From: Tissierellia bacterium
GTDB taxonomy: Bacteria > Bacillota_A > Clostridia > Tissierellales > Peptoniphilaceae
Direction of reading: 5' to 3'
Length of the DNA: 20,514 nucleotides
Assembly: GCA_030537695.1 (NCBI GenBank)
Contig: JAUNVJ010000018.1
Coordinates: 1-20,514, forward strand
Positions 8,378-16,565 of this stretch are shown piece by piece (position 1 is the first letter of the stretch; every line of letters starts with the position of its first letter). Under the pieces are notes generated by a model. It was not told the origin of the DNA, did not search any database, and saw only the letters and a list, made by a program, of their open reading frames with translations. The position numbers and the translations under genes are program-made.

Positions 8378-10144
8378 TTGGAGAAATGGTTTATTAAAAA
8401 TAGAAAAGATCTAAATATCGATTATGAAAAATATGGATTGAATAAAATTTTATACCGAATTGCTCTGAATCGAGGAATTGAATCTGAAGAAGAATTAGAT
8501 AAATTTCTCCATCCCACCCTAGATAAGTTGTATTCGCCGATTTTATTGAAAGACATGGTGAAAAGTGCTAATTTAATATTATCTCATATCTCCAAAGGCA
8601 ATAAAATTCGAATTGTTGGTGATTATGATGTCGATGGTGTCACAAGTACATTTGTATTGATGAAAGGCTTAAAAAATATCGGGGCTATTGTGGACTATGA
8701 TATCCCACATCGTGTTCACGATGGCTATGGAATCAACAATCGTATCATCGATCAAGCTTGTGAAGATGATATTTCTTTAATAATCACTTGTGATAATGGA
8801 ATTGCAGCTTTTGAACCCGTTCTGTATGGGAAATCCAAAGGGATTGACATAATCATAACGGATCATCACGAAGTTCCAAAAGATTTTGAAGGTGGCGATC
8901 TTTTTCCAGAAGCTGATGGGGTAATCGATCCGAAACGTCAGGATTCTCAATATCCCTTTTATGAGATTTGCGGTTGTACCGTTGCATTTAAAGTTATAAC
9001 CTATTTATATCTCATCAAAGGCAAAGATGAAGAAGAACTCTATCAAGATTTCCTGCCATATGTTACAATTGCAACGATTTGTGATGTCATGCCATTAAAA
9101 GATGAAAATCGCATTCTCGTTTCTCAAGGATTATTAGCACTCAGACGGAATAAGGATATCGGCTTATGTGCTTTAATCGATGCTTGTGATATAAAAAAAG
9201 AAGACTTGTCGGTATACCATATTGGTTTTATTTTAGGACCTACTATCAACTCAAGTGGTCGTTTGGAATCTGCGGAAAAAGCGTTGGAGCTTTTTTTATC
9301 CCAAGATCCCATAGAGGCAAAACATATAGCTACTACATTACGGACTTATAATCGAGAGCGACAAGATTATACAGAAGAGGCAGTAGAAAAAGCGGAAATT
9401 TTAATTAAAAAGGAAAATCTTTTACAAAAAATGCCAATACTGGTTCTTTATATTCCAAATATTAATGAAAGCATCGTGGGGATTGTAGCTGGACGGTTAA
9501 AAGAAAAATATTGTCGTCCCACTATTGTTTTGACGGATTCCAAGGGTCTCATGAAGGGTTCTGGTCGAAGTATTAAAGAGTATAATATGTTCGAAGAAAT
9601 TTCCAAATATAAAAGCTATTTGACATCCTTCGGTGGTCATGCCATGGCGGCAGGACTTAGTTTGGGAAAAGACCAATTGGTTCCATTTATAGTCGAAATC
9701 AATAATAATACCTTCTTAACGAAAGATGATTTAGTTCCTAAAAGGTATATTGATATGGAGTTACCTTTAAAATATATCAATTATAATTTAATCGAAGAGC
9801 TTAAAATTTTTGAACCCTATGGAAATGGGAACGAAACCCCACAATTTGGAGCTAAGAATCTTTTGATTGAAAATGTGGCAATTTTTGGGAAAAATAAAAA
9901 TGTGATTAAATTACAGCTCAAGGACAAGAATTGCAGAGAAATCGGTCTGTTGTTTGAAGACTCAAAAATCTTTTTAAATAGATTGTCAAAAGTTTATGGC
10001 CGTGAAGCGGTTGTATCATTTTTAAACCATAACAATACTTTTAAATTCTATATCGATATATTATATTATCCGGGAATCAATACTTTCCGGGGAAATACCA
10101 ATATCGAACTTAAAATTAAAAGTTATAGGATAGTAGGGGAATAA
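8378..10144 (+). CDS. recJ: Single-stranded-DNA-specific 5'-3' exonuclease RecJ
   Basis: RecJ degrades single-stranded DNA 5' to 3' in RecFOR recombination and in mismatch and base excision repair. I place the start at TTG 8378, giving MEKWFIKNRKDL and 588 residues. AGGTGAT (8367-8373) is well placed as its SD, and the opening resembles RecJ N termini. GTG 8369 and ATG 8372 are in frame but would sit on top of that SD. Numbered from TTG, the DHH-family motifs are GDYDVDG (81-87), CDNG, ITDHHE (160-165) and NSSGRLESAEKALELF. The DHHA1 motif is GGHAMAAG (419-426). The C-terminal 110 or so residues form the OB-like domain. The gene opens an operon; rel follows after one base. Confidence 0.95.
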   Translation: MEKWFIKNRKDLNIDYEKYGLNKILYRIALNRGIESEEELDKFLHPTLDKLYSPILLKDMVKSANLILSHISKGNKIRIVGDYDVDGVTSTFVLMKGLKNIGAIVDYDIPHRVHDGYGINNRIIDQACEDDISLIITCDNGIAAFEPVLYGKSKGIDIIITDHHEVPKDFEGGDLFPEADGVIDPKRQDSQYPFYEICGCTVAFKVITYLYLIKGKDEEELYQDFLPYVTIATICDVMPLKDENRILVSQGLLALRRNKDIGLCALIDACDIKKEDLSVYHIGFILGPTINSSGRLESAEKALELFLSQDPIEAKHIATTLRTYNRERQDYTEEAVEKAEILIKKENLLQKMPILVLYIPNINESIVGIVAGRLKEKYCRPTIVLTDSKGLMKGSGRSIKEYNMFEEISKYKSYLTSFGGHAMAAGLSLGKDQLVPFIVEINNNTFLTKDDLVPKRYIDMELPLKYINYNLIEELKIFEPYGNGNETPQFGAKNLLIENVAIFGKNKNVIKLQLKDKNCREIGLLFEDSKIFLNRLSKVYGREAVVSFLNHNNTFKFYIDILYYPGINTFRGNTNIELKIKSYRIVGE

Positions 10145-10145
10145 T

Positions 10146-12293
10146 ATGATAGATATATTAATTGATAAAATTAAAGAATACAATCCTAATGCCAATGAAA
10201 TTCTAATACGAGAAGCTTTTGAACTGGCAAAGGAAAATCACAAAGGTCAAAAACGAAACTCTGGAGAGGATTATATTATCCATCCATTTAATGTGGCATT
10301 GATATTGGGAGATATGAACATGGATACGGCTACTATAATTGCCGGTCTGCTCCATGATACAATAGAAGATACCGATGTCACCTATGAAGAAGTACAAGAT
10401 AAATTTGGTACGGAAATTGCTGATTTAGTAGATGGCGTTACAAAACTTAAGAAATTAAATTATAAAAACAAAGAGGAAAAACAAGCGGAAAATATTCGCA
10501 AAATGGTTTTAGCAATGGCAAAAGACATTCGGGTCATCATTGTTAAACTGGCGGATCGACTCCATAATATGAGAACATTAGAATATATGACCGATGCGAA
10601 AAAAGTAGAAAAAGCATCGGAAACTTTGGAAATTTATGCACCGATTGCCGATCGACTGGGTATGAGCCGGATCAAATGGGAATTAGAAGATCTATCCTTG
10701 CGATATTTAGATCCTGATAATTACTATACTTTGGTGGATATGGTCAGTAAAAGACGAAGTGAACGAGAAGAATTAATCAATCGCATCATCCGAGAACTAA
10801 AGGAGCATTTGGATACTGTCGGTATTGAATCTGAAATTAACGGACGACCTAAAAATTTATATTCCATCTATAAGAAAATGACAATAAAGGGAAAGGCCTT
10901 TGAGGAAATATATGATCTTTCAGCAGTACGAGTTTTAGTCAATGATATCAAAGATTGTTATGGAGTTTTAGGCACAGTACACACTTTGTGGAAGCCAATT
11001 CCGGGGCGATTTAAGGATTATATTGCCATGCCGAAACCAAATAAATATCAATCCTTGCATACAACAGTCATTGATAATAATGGAGAAACATTTGAAGTTC
11101 AAATACGAACATATGAGATGCATCAAACAGCAGAATACGGTATTGCAGCTCATTGGAAATACAAATCAGGTGTTACGAAAGCTACGACTTTTGATGAAAA
11201 TCTCACTTGGCTCCGTCAATTATTGGAGTGGCAAAAAGATGTCAATGATCCCAATGATTTTATGGAAACCTTAAAAGTCGATTTTTTTGCAGATGAAGTC
11301 TTTGTATTTACACCGCAGGGAGATGTGATTAATCTTCCGGAAGGGTCTACGCCTATTGACTTTGCCTATCGAATTCACTCAGCAATTGGCAATACTTGTG
11401 TCGGTGCAAAGATCAATGGAAGAATCGTTCCATTAAACTATAAATTAAAGAGTGGTAATATCGTTGAAGTCATAACCAACTCCAGCTCAGGCCCTTCCAT
11501 GGACTGGTTGAATATCGTAAAAAGCCCACAAGCCAAGAAAAAAATAGCCCAATATTTTAAAGTCAAAGATCGGGATAAAAATATTGAACGTGGTCGAGAA
11601 AACATAGAACGGGAAGCTAAAAAAATAGGGTATTCCGTAGGAGATTTGGTGAAAGACGAATGGTTGGAAGAAGTACGGGCAAAGATGAATGTCTCTACCT
11701 TAGACGATTTATATGCGGCAGTTGGATTCGGTACGATAACCATCAATCAAGTCATTGCTAAATTAGTCGATATCTACAAAAGATTCAATAAGCCTCAAGC
11801 TCCTCCTATAACCAGTGTTAACACAAGCTCCGGACCTAAACGGATTCAAAAGGGCGGTATTGTCGTAAAGGGTGTAGATAATGTAAAAGTTCGCTTGGCA
11901 AAATGTTGCAACCCTGTGCCGGGCGATCGTATCATCGGTTATATTACCATTGGTCGTGGGATTTCAGTCCATCGATCCGACTGCGCAAATGTAAAAAATA
12001 TTAAGGATGATTCTCGTATCGTCGATGTTAGTTGGCAAAATAAAGATGGGGAAAACTATGAAGCGTCCATTGAAGTTTTAGCATTGGATAAACCAAATGT
12101 CATTACTGATATTGCTATGAGAATTAATGAATCTAAATTAAATATGACTTATTTAAATGCAAAATCCACGAAGGAAGGGGATGCAATCCTGGATATTACA
12201 GTGGAAATCACAGATATAAAAGAGCTAGAGCGACTAATGGAAAAAATTAAACGAGTAACTAATGTATTTGATGTTTTCCGTGTAAAGGCGTGA
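10146..12293 (+). CDS. relA: Bifunctional (p)ppGpp synthetase/hydrolase (Rel/SpoT type)
   Basis: This protein makes and degrades the alarmone (p)ppGpp in the stringent response. It has 715 residues, the standard long RSH length. The hydrolase HD domain has H46, H70, D71 (LLHDTIED) and D137 (LADRLHNMR), all intact. The synthetase domain has YDLSAVRVLV (D257), RFKDYIAMPKPNKYQSLH (288-305) and FEVQIRT (E317). The RFKD form, not ExDD, is the one seen in bifunctional enzymes. The regulatory half has a TGS domain (about 384-445), a zinc-finger-like segment with C587, C588, H609 and C613, and a C-terminal ACT domain (about 640-715). AGGGGA precedes ATG 10146. In many Clostridia apt separates recJ from this gene; here it does not. 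Confidence 0.96.
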   Translation: MIDILIDKIKEYNPNANEILIREAFELAKENHKGQKRNSGEDYIIHPFNVALILGDMNMDTATIIAGLLHDTIEDTDVTYEEVQDKFGTEIADLVDGVTKLKKLNYKNKEEKQAENIRKMVLAMAKDIRVIIVKLADRLHNMRTLEYMTDAKKVEKASETLEIYAPIADRLGMSRIKWELEDLSLRYLDPDNYYTLVDMVSKRRSEREELINRIIRELKEHLDTVGIESEINGRPKNLYSIYKKMTIKGKAFEEIYDLSAVRVLVNDIKDCYGVLGTVHTLWKPIPGRFKDYIAMPKPNKYQSLHTTVIDNNGETFEVQIRTYEMHQTAEYGIAAHWKYKSGVTKATTFDENLTWLRQLLEWQKDVNDPNDFMETLKVDFFADEVFVFTPQGDVINLPEGSTPIDFAYRIHSAIGNTCVGAKINGRIVPLNYKLKSGNIVEVITNSSSGPSMDWLNIVKSPQAKKKIAQYFKVKDRDKNIERGRENIEREAKKIGYSVGDLVKDEWLEEVRAKMNVSTLDDLYAAVGFGTITINQVIAKLVDIYKRFNKPQAPPITSVNTSSGPKRIQKGGIVVKGVDNVKVRLAKCCNPVPGDRIIGYITIGRGISVHRSDCANVKNIKDDSRIVDVSWQNKDGENYEASIEVLALDKPNVITDIAMRINESKLNMTYLNAKSTKEGDAILDITVEITDIKELERLMEKIKRVTNVFDVFRVKA

Positions 12294-12297
12294 TAAA

Positions 12298-12747
12298 ATG
12301 AGAGCGGTAGTTCAAAGAGTAAAAAATGCGACAGTTAGGGTAAATAATAAAATCGTCGGATCCATCGATAAAGGATTGTTATTATTTTTAGGTATTTCCA
12401 CAGAAGATAAAGATGAAGACTTTAATTATATCTTCAATAAAGTGATAAAGTTGCGTGTTTTTGACGATGATCAAGGAATCATGAATAAAAGTTTATTGGA
12501 TTATAATTTAGAATTATTAGTCGTATCCCAGTTTACTTTATATGGAGACGGTCGAAAGGGAAATCGACCCAGCTATGTAAGAGCAGCAAAATTTGATGAA
12601 GGTAAAATCTATTATGAAAAATTCATTGATAAAGCTTTGGAGATGGGTATAAAAACTGAAAAGGGCGAGTATGGTGGTGATATGGACATCGAACTTGTAA
12701 ACGACGGACCGGTCACCATATTACTGGATTCGGAAAAGAAATTTTAA
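12298..12747 (+). CDS. dtd: D-aminoacyl-tRNA deacylase Dtd
   Basis: Dtd hydrolyses D-amino acids, and glycine mischarged on tRNA(Ala), off tRNA, acting as a chiral proofreader. The 149-aa length is typical. It opens with MRAVVQRVKNATVRV, followed by VGSIDKGLLLFLGI. The active-site motif SQFTLYGD spans 77-84, then KGNRPSYVRAA, YGGDMDIELVNDGPVT with the Gly-Pro pair at 137-138, and the end ILLDS. The start ATG 12298 is four bases after the rel stop, with a GGCGTGAT-type SD. It commonly follows the rel gene in Firmicutes, as here, and the MBL-fold gene follows directly. Confidence 0.97.
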   Translation: MRAVVQRVKNATVRVNNKIVGSIDKGLLLFLGISTEDKDEDFNYIFNKVIKLRVFDDDQGIMNKSLLDYNLELLVVSQFTLYGDGRKGNRPSYVRAAKFDEGKIYYEKFIDKALEMGIKTEKGEYGGDMDIELVNDGPVTILLDSEKKF

Positions 12748-12756
12748 GGAGTGGCT

Positions 12757-13383
12757 ATGAAGCATAAAATATTGAAAATGGTATTGGGATCATTTCAAAC
12801 AAACTGTTATATTGTCTATAATGAGGATAAGGAATGTGCACTGATTGATCCCGGTGCACAGAGTAAGGATATTATCCAAGCATTGGAACAATATGAACTT
12901 ACTCCCATCTATATTCTTTTGACTCATGCACATGCAGATCATATTGGAGCAGTTTATGATTTGAAAGAAAAATATGGAATAAAAATATATATGAATCTTG
13001 ATGATCGAGAAATGTTGGAAGATCGAGGAAAGAGTCGAGCTCAAACATTGGGATTGGAAGTAAAACCGACGAAAGCGGATGTTTTTGTTGAAGAGGGAGA
13101 TGAGATTCCTTTTGGAACCGATAAATTTGTCGTAATCGATACCCCGGGACATACACCGGGTGGGGTTTGCTACCTTCTAGACGATGTATTGTTTTCCGGC
13201 GATACCCTATTCAATGGATCCATTGGGCGTACAGACTTTCCTGAAAGTAATCACAAAAATATGATGCATTCATTGAAAAAATTAACAGAACTTCCAAAAG
13301 ATACGATTGTTCTATCTGGACATGGACCTGAAACTACAATTGAACAAGAATTAAGATATAATCCTTTTTTAAGAATGTTATGA
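12757..13383 (+). CDS. Metallo-beta-lactamase-fold hydrolase, glyoxalase II-like
   Basis: This is a zinc-dependent MBL-fold hydrolase of the small glyoxalase II-like (YqgX/YcbL) class. I chose ATG 12757 because AAGGAG (12746-12751) is spaced for it; the GTG at 12751 lies inside that SD. This gives 208 residues. Metal ligands are THAHADH (H57, H59, D61, H62), H132 in DTPGHTPGG, D149 in FSGDTLF and H189 in SGHGPETTI. It has no signal peptide and is cytoplasmic. The substrate is unknown: relatives act on S-lactoylglutathione or other thioesters, and a glutathione substrate is doubtful in an anaerobic Firmicute. Its stop overlaps the hemZ start by four bases (ATGA). Confidence 0.92.
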   Translation: MKHKILKMVLGSFQTNCYIVYNEDKECALIDPGAQSKDIIQALEQYELTPIYILLTHAHADHIGAVYDLKEKYGIKIYMNLDDREMLEDRGKSRAQTLGLEVKPTKADVFVEEGDEIPFGTDKFVVIDTPGHTPGGVCYLLDDVLFSGDTLFNGSIGRTDFPESNHKNMMHSLKKLTELPKDTIVLSGHGPETTIEQELRYNPFLRML

Positions 13384-14762
13384 TTTCAGTTGTCTGTAAT
13401 AATCAAGGATTACAACATAGTGTATATGAAATGATACGATTAAAATTTCCTCAATATGAAAATAAAGGGGAAATTTTTATTTGTATACAAGTTGAAAAAG
13501 AACAAGTACAATATCATATAAAAATTGATACTCGAAAAATACAGGGTACATTTAATTTGCCCGATAAAGAGTTAAATATCCACTGGTGGATAAAAAGAAT
13601 AATTTATCAACAAATTCAACCCTTTTTATTGGAAGACGATGGATACGGAATTTTAACCGGAATCAGACCGTTAAAATTATATCGAAGCATTTTCCGATCT
13701 AACCGAGATCCCAAAAAAGTATTGAGAGAACAATATTTTGTATCCCATGAAAAAATTGAGCTAATGACAAGTGTTTTTAGACGACAGGAAGCAATGCTTC
13801 AAACTCTTGGTCAAAAATCTTATAATATTTATATTCATATTCCTTTCTGTCCCTCTAAATGCAGCTATTGTTCTTTTGATACTTTAGTGACCAGTCATTA
13901 CGATATATCTTCCTATGTAGACGATCTATATCATGAAATGACTAGGATATCAAAATGGATCCAGGGAAAACCCCATTGTATTTATATTGGAGGAGGCACC
14001 CCCTCTTCCATTCCCATATTCTATCTGGAAAAAATCATAGAAAAAGCATTAAATCTCTTTGGAAATCCGAAAGAATTTACAGTGGAATGTGGAAGACTAG
14101 ATACTTTAAGCAATGATTTAATAAAGATGTTATCTGACTTTTCCGTAGATCGTATTAGTATTAATCCTCAAACCTTCAATGAAAAAATTTTAAAGGATAT
14201 GAATCGTAATTTTTCATTAAAAGAATTGGAAAAGTGGATGGAAATCTGTTGGAATTATGGATTGCAATCGATTAATATGGACTTGATTTTGGGACTTCCC
14301 GGAGAATCAAGACAGAGTATGATCAATAATATTGTCCAGGGGATTAGCTTAAAGCCTCAAAATATAACCATTCACAAATTATCGATAAAAAAAGGTTCAA
14401 AACTCCATCAAGACAAGAATATAAATTCAAAAGCGGTACTGTCGACCCAGGAAGTATATGATAAAATGGTAGAAAATGAGTATTTTCCATATTATCTCTA
14501 TCGTCAAAAACGAATACTTGGGAGTGGAGAAAACTTGGGATATTCAAAAAAAGATTATGAATCAATTTACAATATTATGGTTATGGAAGAATTAGAAGAT
14601 GTATTTGGGTTTGGAATGGGTGCCAGCTCTAAAATTTTTTATAATAACAATAAATTTTTCCAGCATACAAATTATCGAAATATGAGAGATTACCATAATT
14701 CCTTGGACTTGATCATCGATGAAAAGATAAAATTAATTCAAACGAGAGGTGATTCCATTTGA
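13380..14762 (+). CDS. hemZ: HemZ-type radical SAM protein (annotated coproporphyrinogen dehydrogenase)
   Basis: This 460-residue protein belongs to the HemN/HemW/HemZ radical SAM family. The N-terminal 145 residues form the HemZ-specific extension, ending near DGYGILTGIRPLKLY (87-101). The [4Fe-4S] ligands are C157, C161 and C164 in HIPFCPSKCSYCSF, followed by GGGTPSS (204-210), INPQTFNEKIL, and NMDLILGLPGES. The last two match the HemN core motifs. The residue two positions after the third cysteine is Phe, whereas true HemN has a fourth cysteine there (CxxxCxxCxC). HemW and HemZ share this feature. Activity as a coproporphyrinogen oxidase is therefore uncertain, and no other heme gene is present. 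The start overlaps the MBL stop (ATGA), and the stop overlaps the next TTG start. Confidence 0.88.
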   Translation: MISVVCNNQGLQHSVYEMIRLKFPQYENKGEIFICIQVEKEQVQYHIKIDTRKIQGTFNLPDKELNIHWWIKRIIYQQIQPFLLEDDGYGILTGIRPLKLYRSIFRSNRDPKKVLREQYFVSHEKIELMTSVFRRQEAMLQTLGQKSYNIYIHIPFCPSKCSYCSFDTLVTSHYDISSYVDDLYHEMTRISKWIQGKPHCIYIGGGTPSSIPIFYLEKIIEKALNLFGNPKEFTVECGRLDTLSNDLIKMLSDFSVDRISINPQTFNEKILKDMNRNFSLKELEKWMEICWNYGLQSINMDLILGLPGESRQSMINNIVQGISLKPQNITIHKLSIKKGSKLHQDKNINSKAVLSTQEVYDKMVENEYFPYYLYRQKRILGSGENLGYSKKDYESIYNIMVMEELEDVFGFGMGASSKIFYNNNKFFQHTNYRNMRDYHNSLDLIIDEKIKLIQTRGDSI

Positions 14763-16294
14763 AATTAAAAGAGTTATTAAACAATATGGACATATTGGAA
14801 ATAAGAGGGAGTATTGACGAAGAAAGAGACATTTCGTCGATCGCTTACCATACAGACGATGTGCGAAAAGACAGTATTTTTGTTGCAATCAAAGGATATG
14901 TGACAGATGGACATAAATATTTAAAACAAGCAAAAAACAAGGGAGCAATATTTACCATCGTTGAAGATTTTAAAGATGTTTATATTCCCCAAATCAAAGT
15001 TTCAGATTCCAGAAAAGCTCTGGCTGATATATCTGCAAACTTTTACAAACATCCCTCTAAAAATTTGAATATCATCGGAATAACAGGAACTAACGGCAAG
15101 ACCACCACATCTTTTTTTATTGATGAGATCTTAAAAAAAGCAAAAATACCAGAAGGCATTATCGGAACGGTTTTAACAAGATTTAATGATACGAAGATAC
15201 CCTCTATTCTTACCACACCAGAATCACTGGAGTTACAAAAATATTTTTACGAAATGAATCAGGCTGGAATTGAATCTGTGGTAATGGAAGTTTCATCATC
15301 AGCTCAAGAATTGGAACGAGTAAAAAATATTGATTTTGACATTGTGACTTTTAATAATTTTAGTAGAGAGCATATTGATCAGCATGGGAGTTTTGAACGA
15401 TACTACGAAGTAAAATCCAGATTGATTAAAAATGCAAAAAAAGATGCCTTTGCCATTTTAAATGGTGATTTCGAAAAAATCAAAGTATTAAAGGATCAAA
15501 CTAAGGCTCATGTGCTGACTTTTTCTCTTGAATCTTTAAATGAAGATTTTGGAATTACTGGATTGGATCTTTCGACAGGTCGAGGCAAATATTATTTCCA
15601 CATTAATCGAGATCTATCCATCAAAGATGGTATTTTGAAAAAAGAAAGTTTTCCCATCGAATTGGGAACAGCGGGATATTCTTCAGTTATGAATTCTGTC
15701 GTTGCAATTATCGTCGCTCTTGTAATGGGAATCGACATTTCAGTGATTCAAAAGGCATTGCTGGAGTTTCAAGGAGTCGAACGGCGATTGGAAATTATTT
15801 ATGATGAAAAATTTAAAATTTTAGACGATCACTTTGCCAATGAAAAAAATATTGACTCTACTTTAGCGACACTGGAGAAAATGAATTACAATCAACTTCA
15901 TATCCTCTATGCGATACGAGGCAATCGTGGAGTAGAAGTCAATCGTGAGAGCACTTTAAATATGGTCAAATGGTTAAAGAAATTAAATCCTACGAATTTA
16001 TTTGCAACTCTTAGCCGGGATACTGTCACTAAAAAAGATGAAGTGTCAGGAAAAGAATTAGAAGTTTATCGTACAATTATAAGAGAAAACGAATATACTC
16101 CCATCATTTATAATACACTGGAAGAGGGAATTAACAGAGTATTGGATTGTGCGGAAGAAGGGGATATCGTATTATTAGCCGGTTGTCAAGGAATGGATAA
16201 AGGGGCACAATTTGTAAAGGATCGTTTACTGCAAGATCATTTGGTAAAAGATGTTGACAGATTTATATATCGCATTGACTCCAGAATATGTTAA
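14759..16294 (+). CDS. Divergent Mur ligase (MurE-like ATP-dependent amide ligase)
   Basis: The three Mur ligase domains are recognisable over 511 residues. An N-terminal MurE-like domain (about 20-95) has DDVRKDSIFVAIKGYVTDGHKY. The ATPase domain has the P-loop GITGTNGKTTT (107-117), LTTPESLELQ, VMEVSSSAQE, FNNFSREHIDQHGSFERYY and the expected carbamylated lysine K219 in YEVKSRL. The C-terminal domain departs from MurE: LDDHFANEKNID (355-366) replaces the usual DYAHTPD, AIRGNRG replaces the GGDRD type, LSRDTVTKKDE (418-428) occupies the place of DNPR, and AGCQGMD (474-480) that of GKGHE. The last two bind diaminopimelate in MurE. A ligase is likely; the added amino acid, or even a muropeptide substrate, is not established. 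The start is TTG 14759 with SD AGAGGTGAT, overlapping the hemZ stop. Confidence 0.85.
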   Translation: MKLKELLNNMDILEIRGSIDEERDISSIAYHTDDVRKDSIFVAIKGYVTDGHKYLKQAKNKGAIFTIVEDFKDVYIPQIKVSDSRKALADISANFYKHPSKNLNIIGITGTNGKTTTSFFIDEILKKAKIPEGIIGTVLTRFNDTKIPSILTTPESLELQKYFYEMNQAGIESVVMEVSSSAQELERVKNIDFDIVTFNNFSREHIDQHGSFERYYEVKSRLIKNAKKDAFAILNGDFEKIKVLKDQTKAHVLTFSLESLNEDFGITGLDLSTGRGKYYFHINRDLSIKDGILKKESFPIELGTAGYSSVMNSVVAIIVALVMGIDISVIQKALLEFQGVERRLEIIYDEKFKILDDHFANEKNIDSTLATLEKMNYNQLHILYAIRGNRGVEVNRESTLNMVKWLKKLNPTNLFATLSRDTVTKKDEVSGKELEVYRTIIRENEYTPIIYNTLEEGINRVLDCAEEGDIVLLAGCQGMDKGAQFVKDRLLQDHLVKDVDRFIYRIDSRIC

Positions 16295-16318
16295 TCGTAA
16301 AATCTTAATGATCCATTA

Positions 16319-16347
16319 TTTAAAATTCAATAGGAATATGCTATAAT
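16319..16347 (+). promoter_or_regulatory. Extended -10 promoter of the aspS T-box unit
   Basis: TGCTATAAT at 16339-16347 is an exact extended -10 (TG-n-TATAAT). TTTAAA at 16319-16324, 17 bp upstream of the hexamer, is a weak -35, as is common with extended -10 promoters. Transcription would begin near 16354, giving a leader of about 212 nt up to aspS. Confidence 0.7.
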
Positions 16348-16353
16348 CGTATT

Positions 16354-16550
16354 TAAATATGGTGAAGAATATGATATAAAAGATTTACTAGAGATGGAAT
16401 AATTGATAAAAACTTCAATCTATTTTATATAGGGACAACTCCTCTATGGTAAATTTTTCCGAGCAACCACGATAAAAGATAAAGTGAGGTTTACCTAATT
16501 AGGGTGGTATCACGAGAACTCCTCGTCCCTTTTGGACGGGGAGTCATTTG
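16354..16550 (+). promoter_or_regulatory. T-box leader, probably tRNA(Asp)-responsive
   Basis: The T-box motif AGGGTGGTATCACG (16501-16514) precedes aspS. The antiterminator can be drawn: AGGG (16501-16504) pairs with CCCT (16527-16530), and ACGAG (16512-16516) with CTCGT (16522-16526), leaving a seven-base bulge starting TGGT to bind the uncharged tRNA 3' end. Upstream, the upper part of Stem I pairs 16374-16381 with 16423-16430 and 16382-16385 with 16417-16420. It encloses AGAGATGG, which resembles the conserved apical loop. GAC (16434-16436) followed by A is the candidate Asp specifier just below this helix. GGTAAA (16448-16453) pairs with TTTACC (16490-16495) as a Stem II/III element. The lower Stem I helix is not resolved by hand. 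Low charged tRNA(Asp) would raise expression of the whole unit. Confidence 0.88.
16518..16550 (+). terminator. T-box competing terminator stem
   Basis: Bases 16518-16528 pair with 16534-16544 (11 bp with one G-U) around the loop CTTTT. Its left arm uses bases that the antiterminator needs (16522-16528), the mutually exclusive arrangement expected of a T-box. The following tract CATTTGTATT is a poor U-run, with no stretch longer than three T. Confidence 0.8.
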
Positions 16551-16565
16551 TATTAGGAGGTTAAT

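Noticed and set aside
11023..11274. Alternative + frame of 83 codons inside rel
   Set aside because: It is an out-of-frame shadow inside the conserved synthetase domain and lacks an SD.
12751..12756. GTG 12751 as the start of the MBL-fold gene
   Set aside because: The GTG is part of the AAGGAG SD that serves ATG 12757.
12790..13156. Reverse-strand open frames of 85 and 120 codons opposite the MBL-fold gene
   Set aside because: They have no SD or recognisable family, and the + strand frame has a complete set of metal-ligand motifs.
16295..16320. Possible terminator after the Mur ligase
   Set aside because: Only a five-base stem (TAATG with CATTA) can be drawn, with no following T-run.
16551..16565. 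SD sequestration by CTCCT at 16519-16523, making the T-box translational
   Set aside because: Those bases are in the terminator stem when it forms, and partly used by the antiterminator otherwise; no stable pairing with AGGAGG competes.
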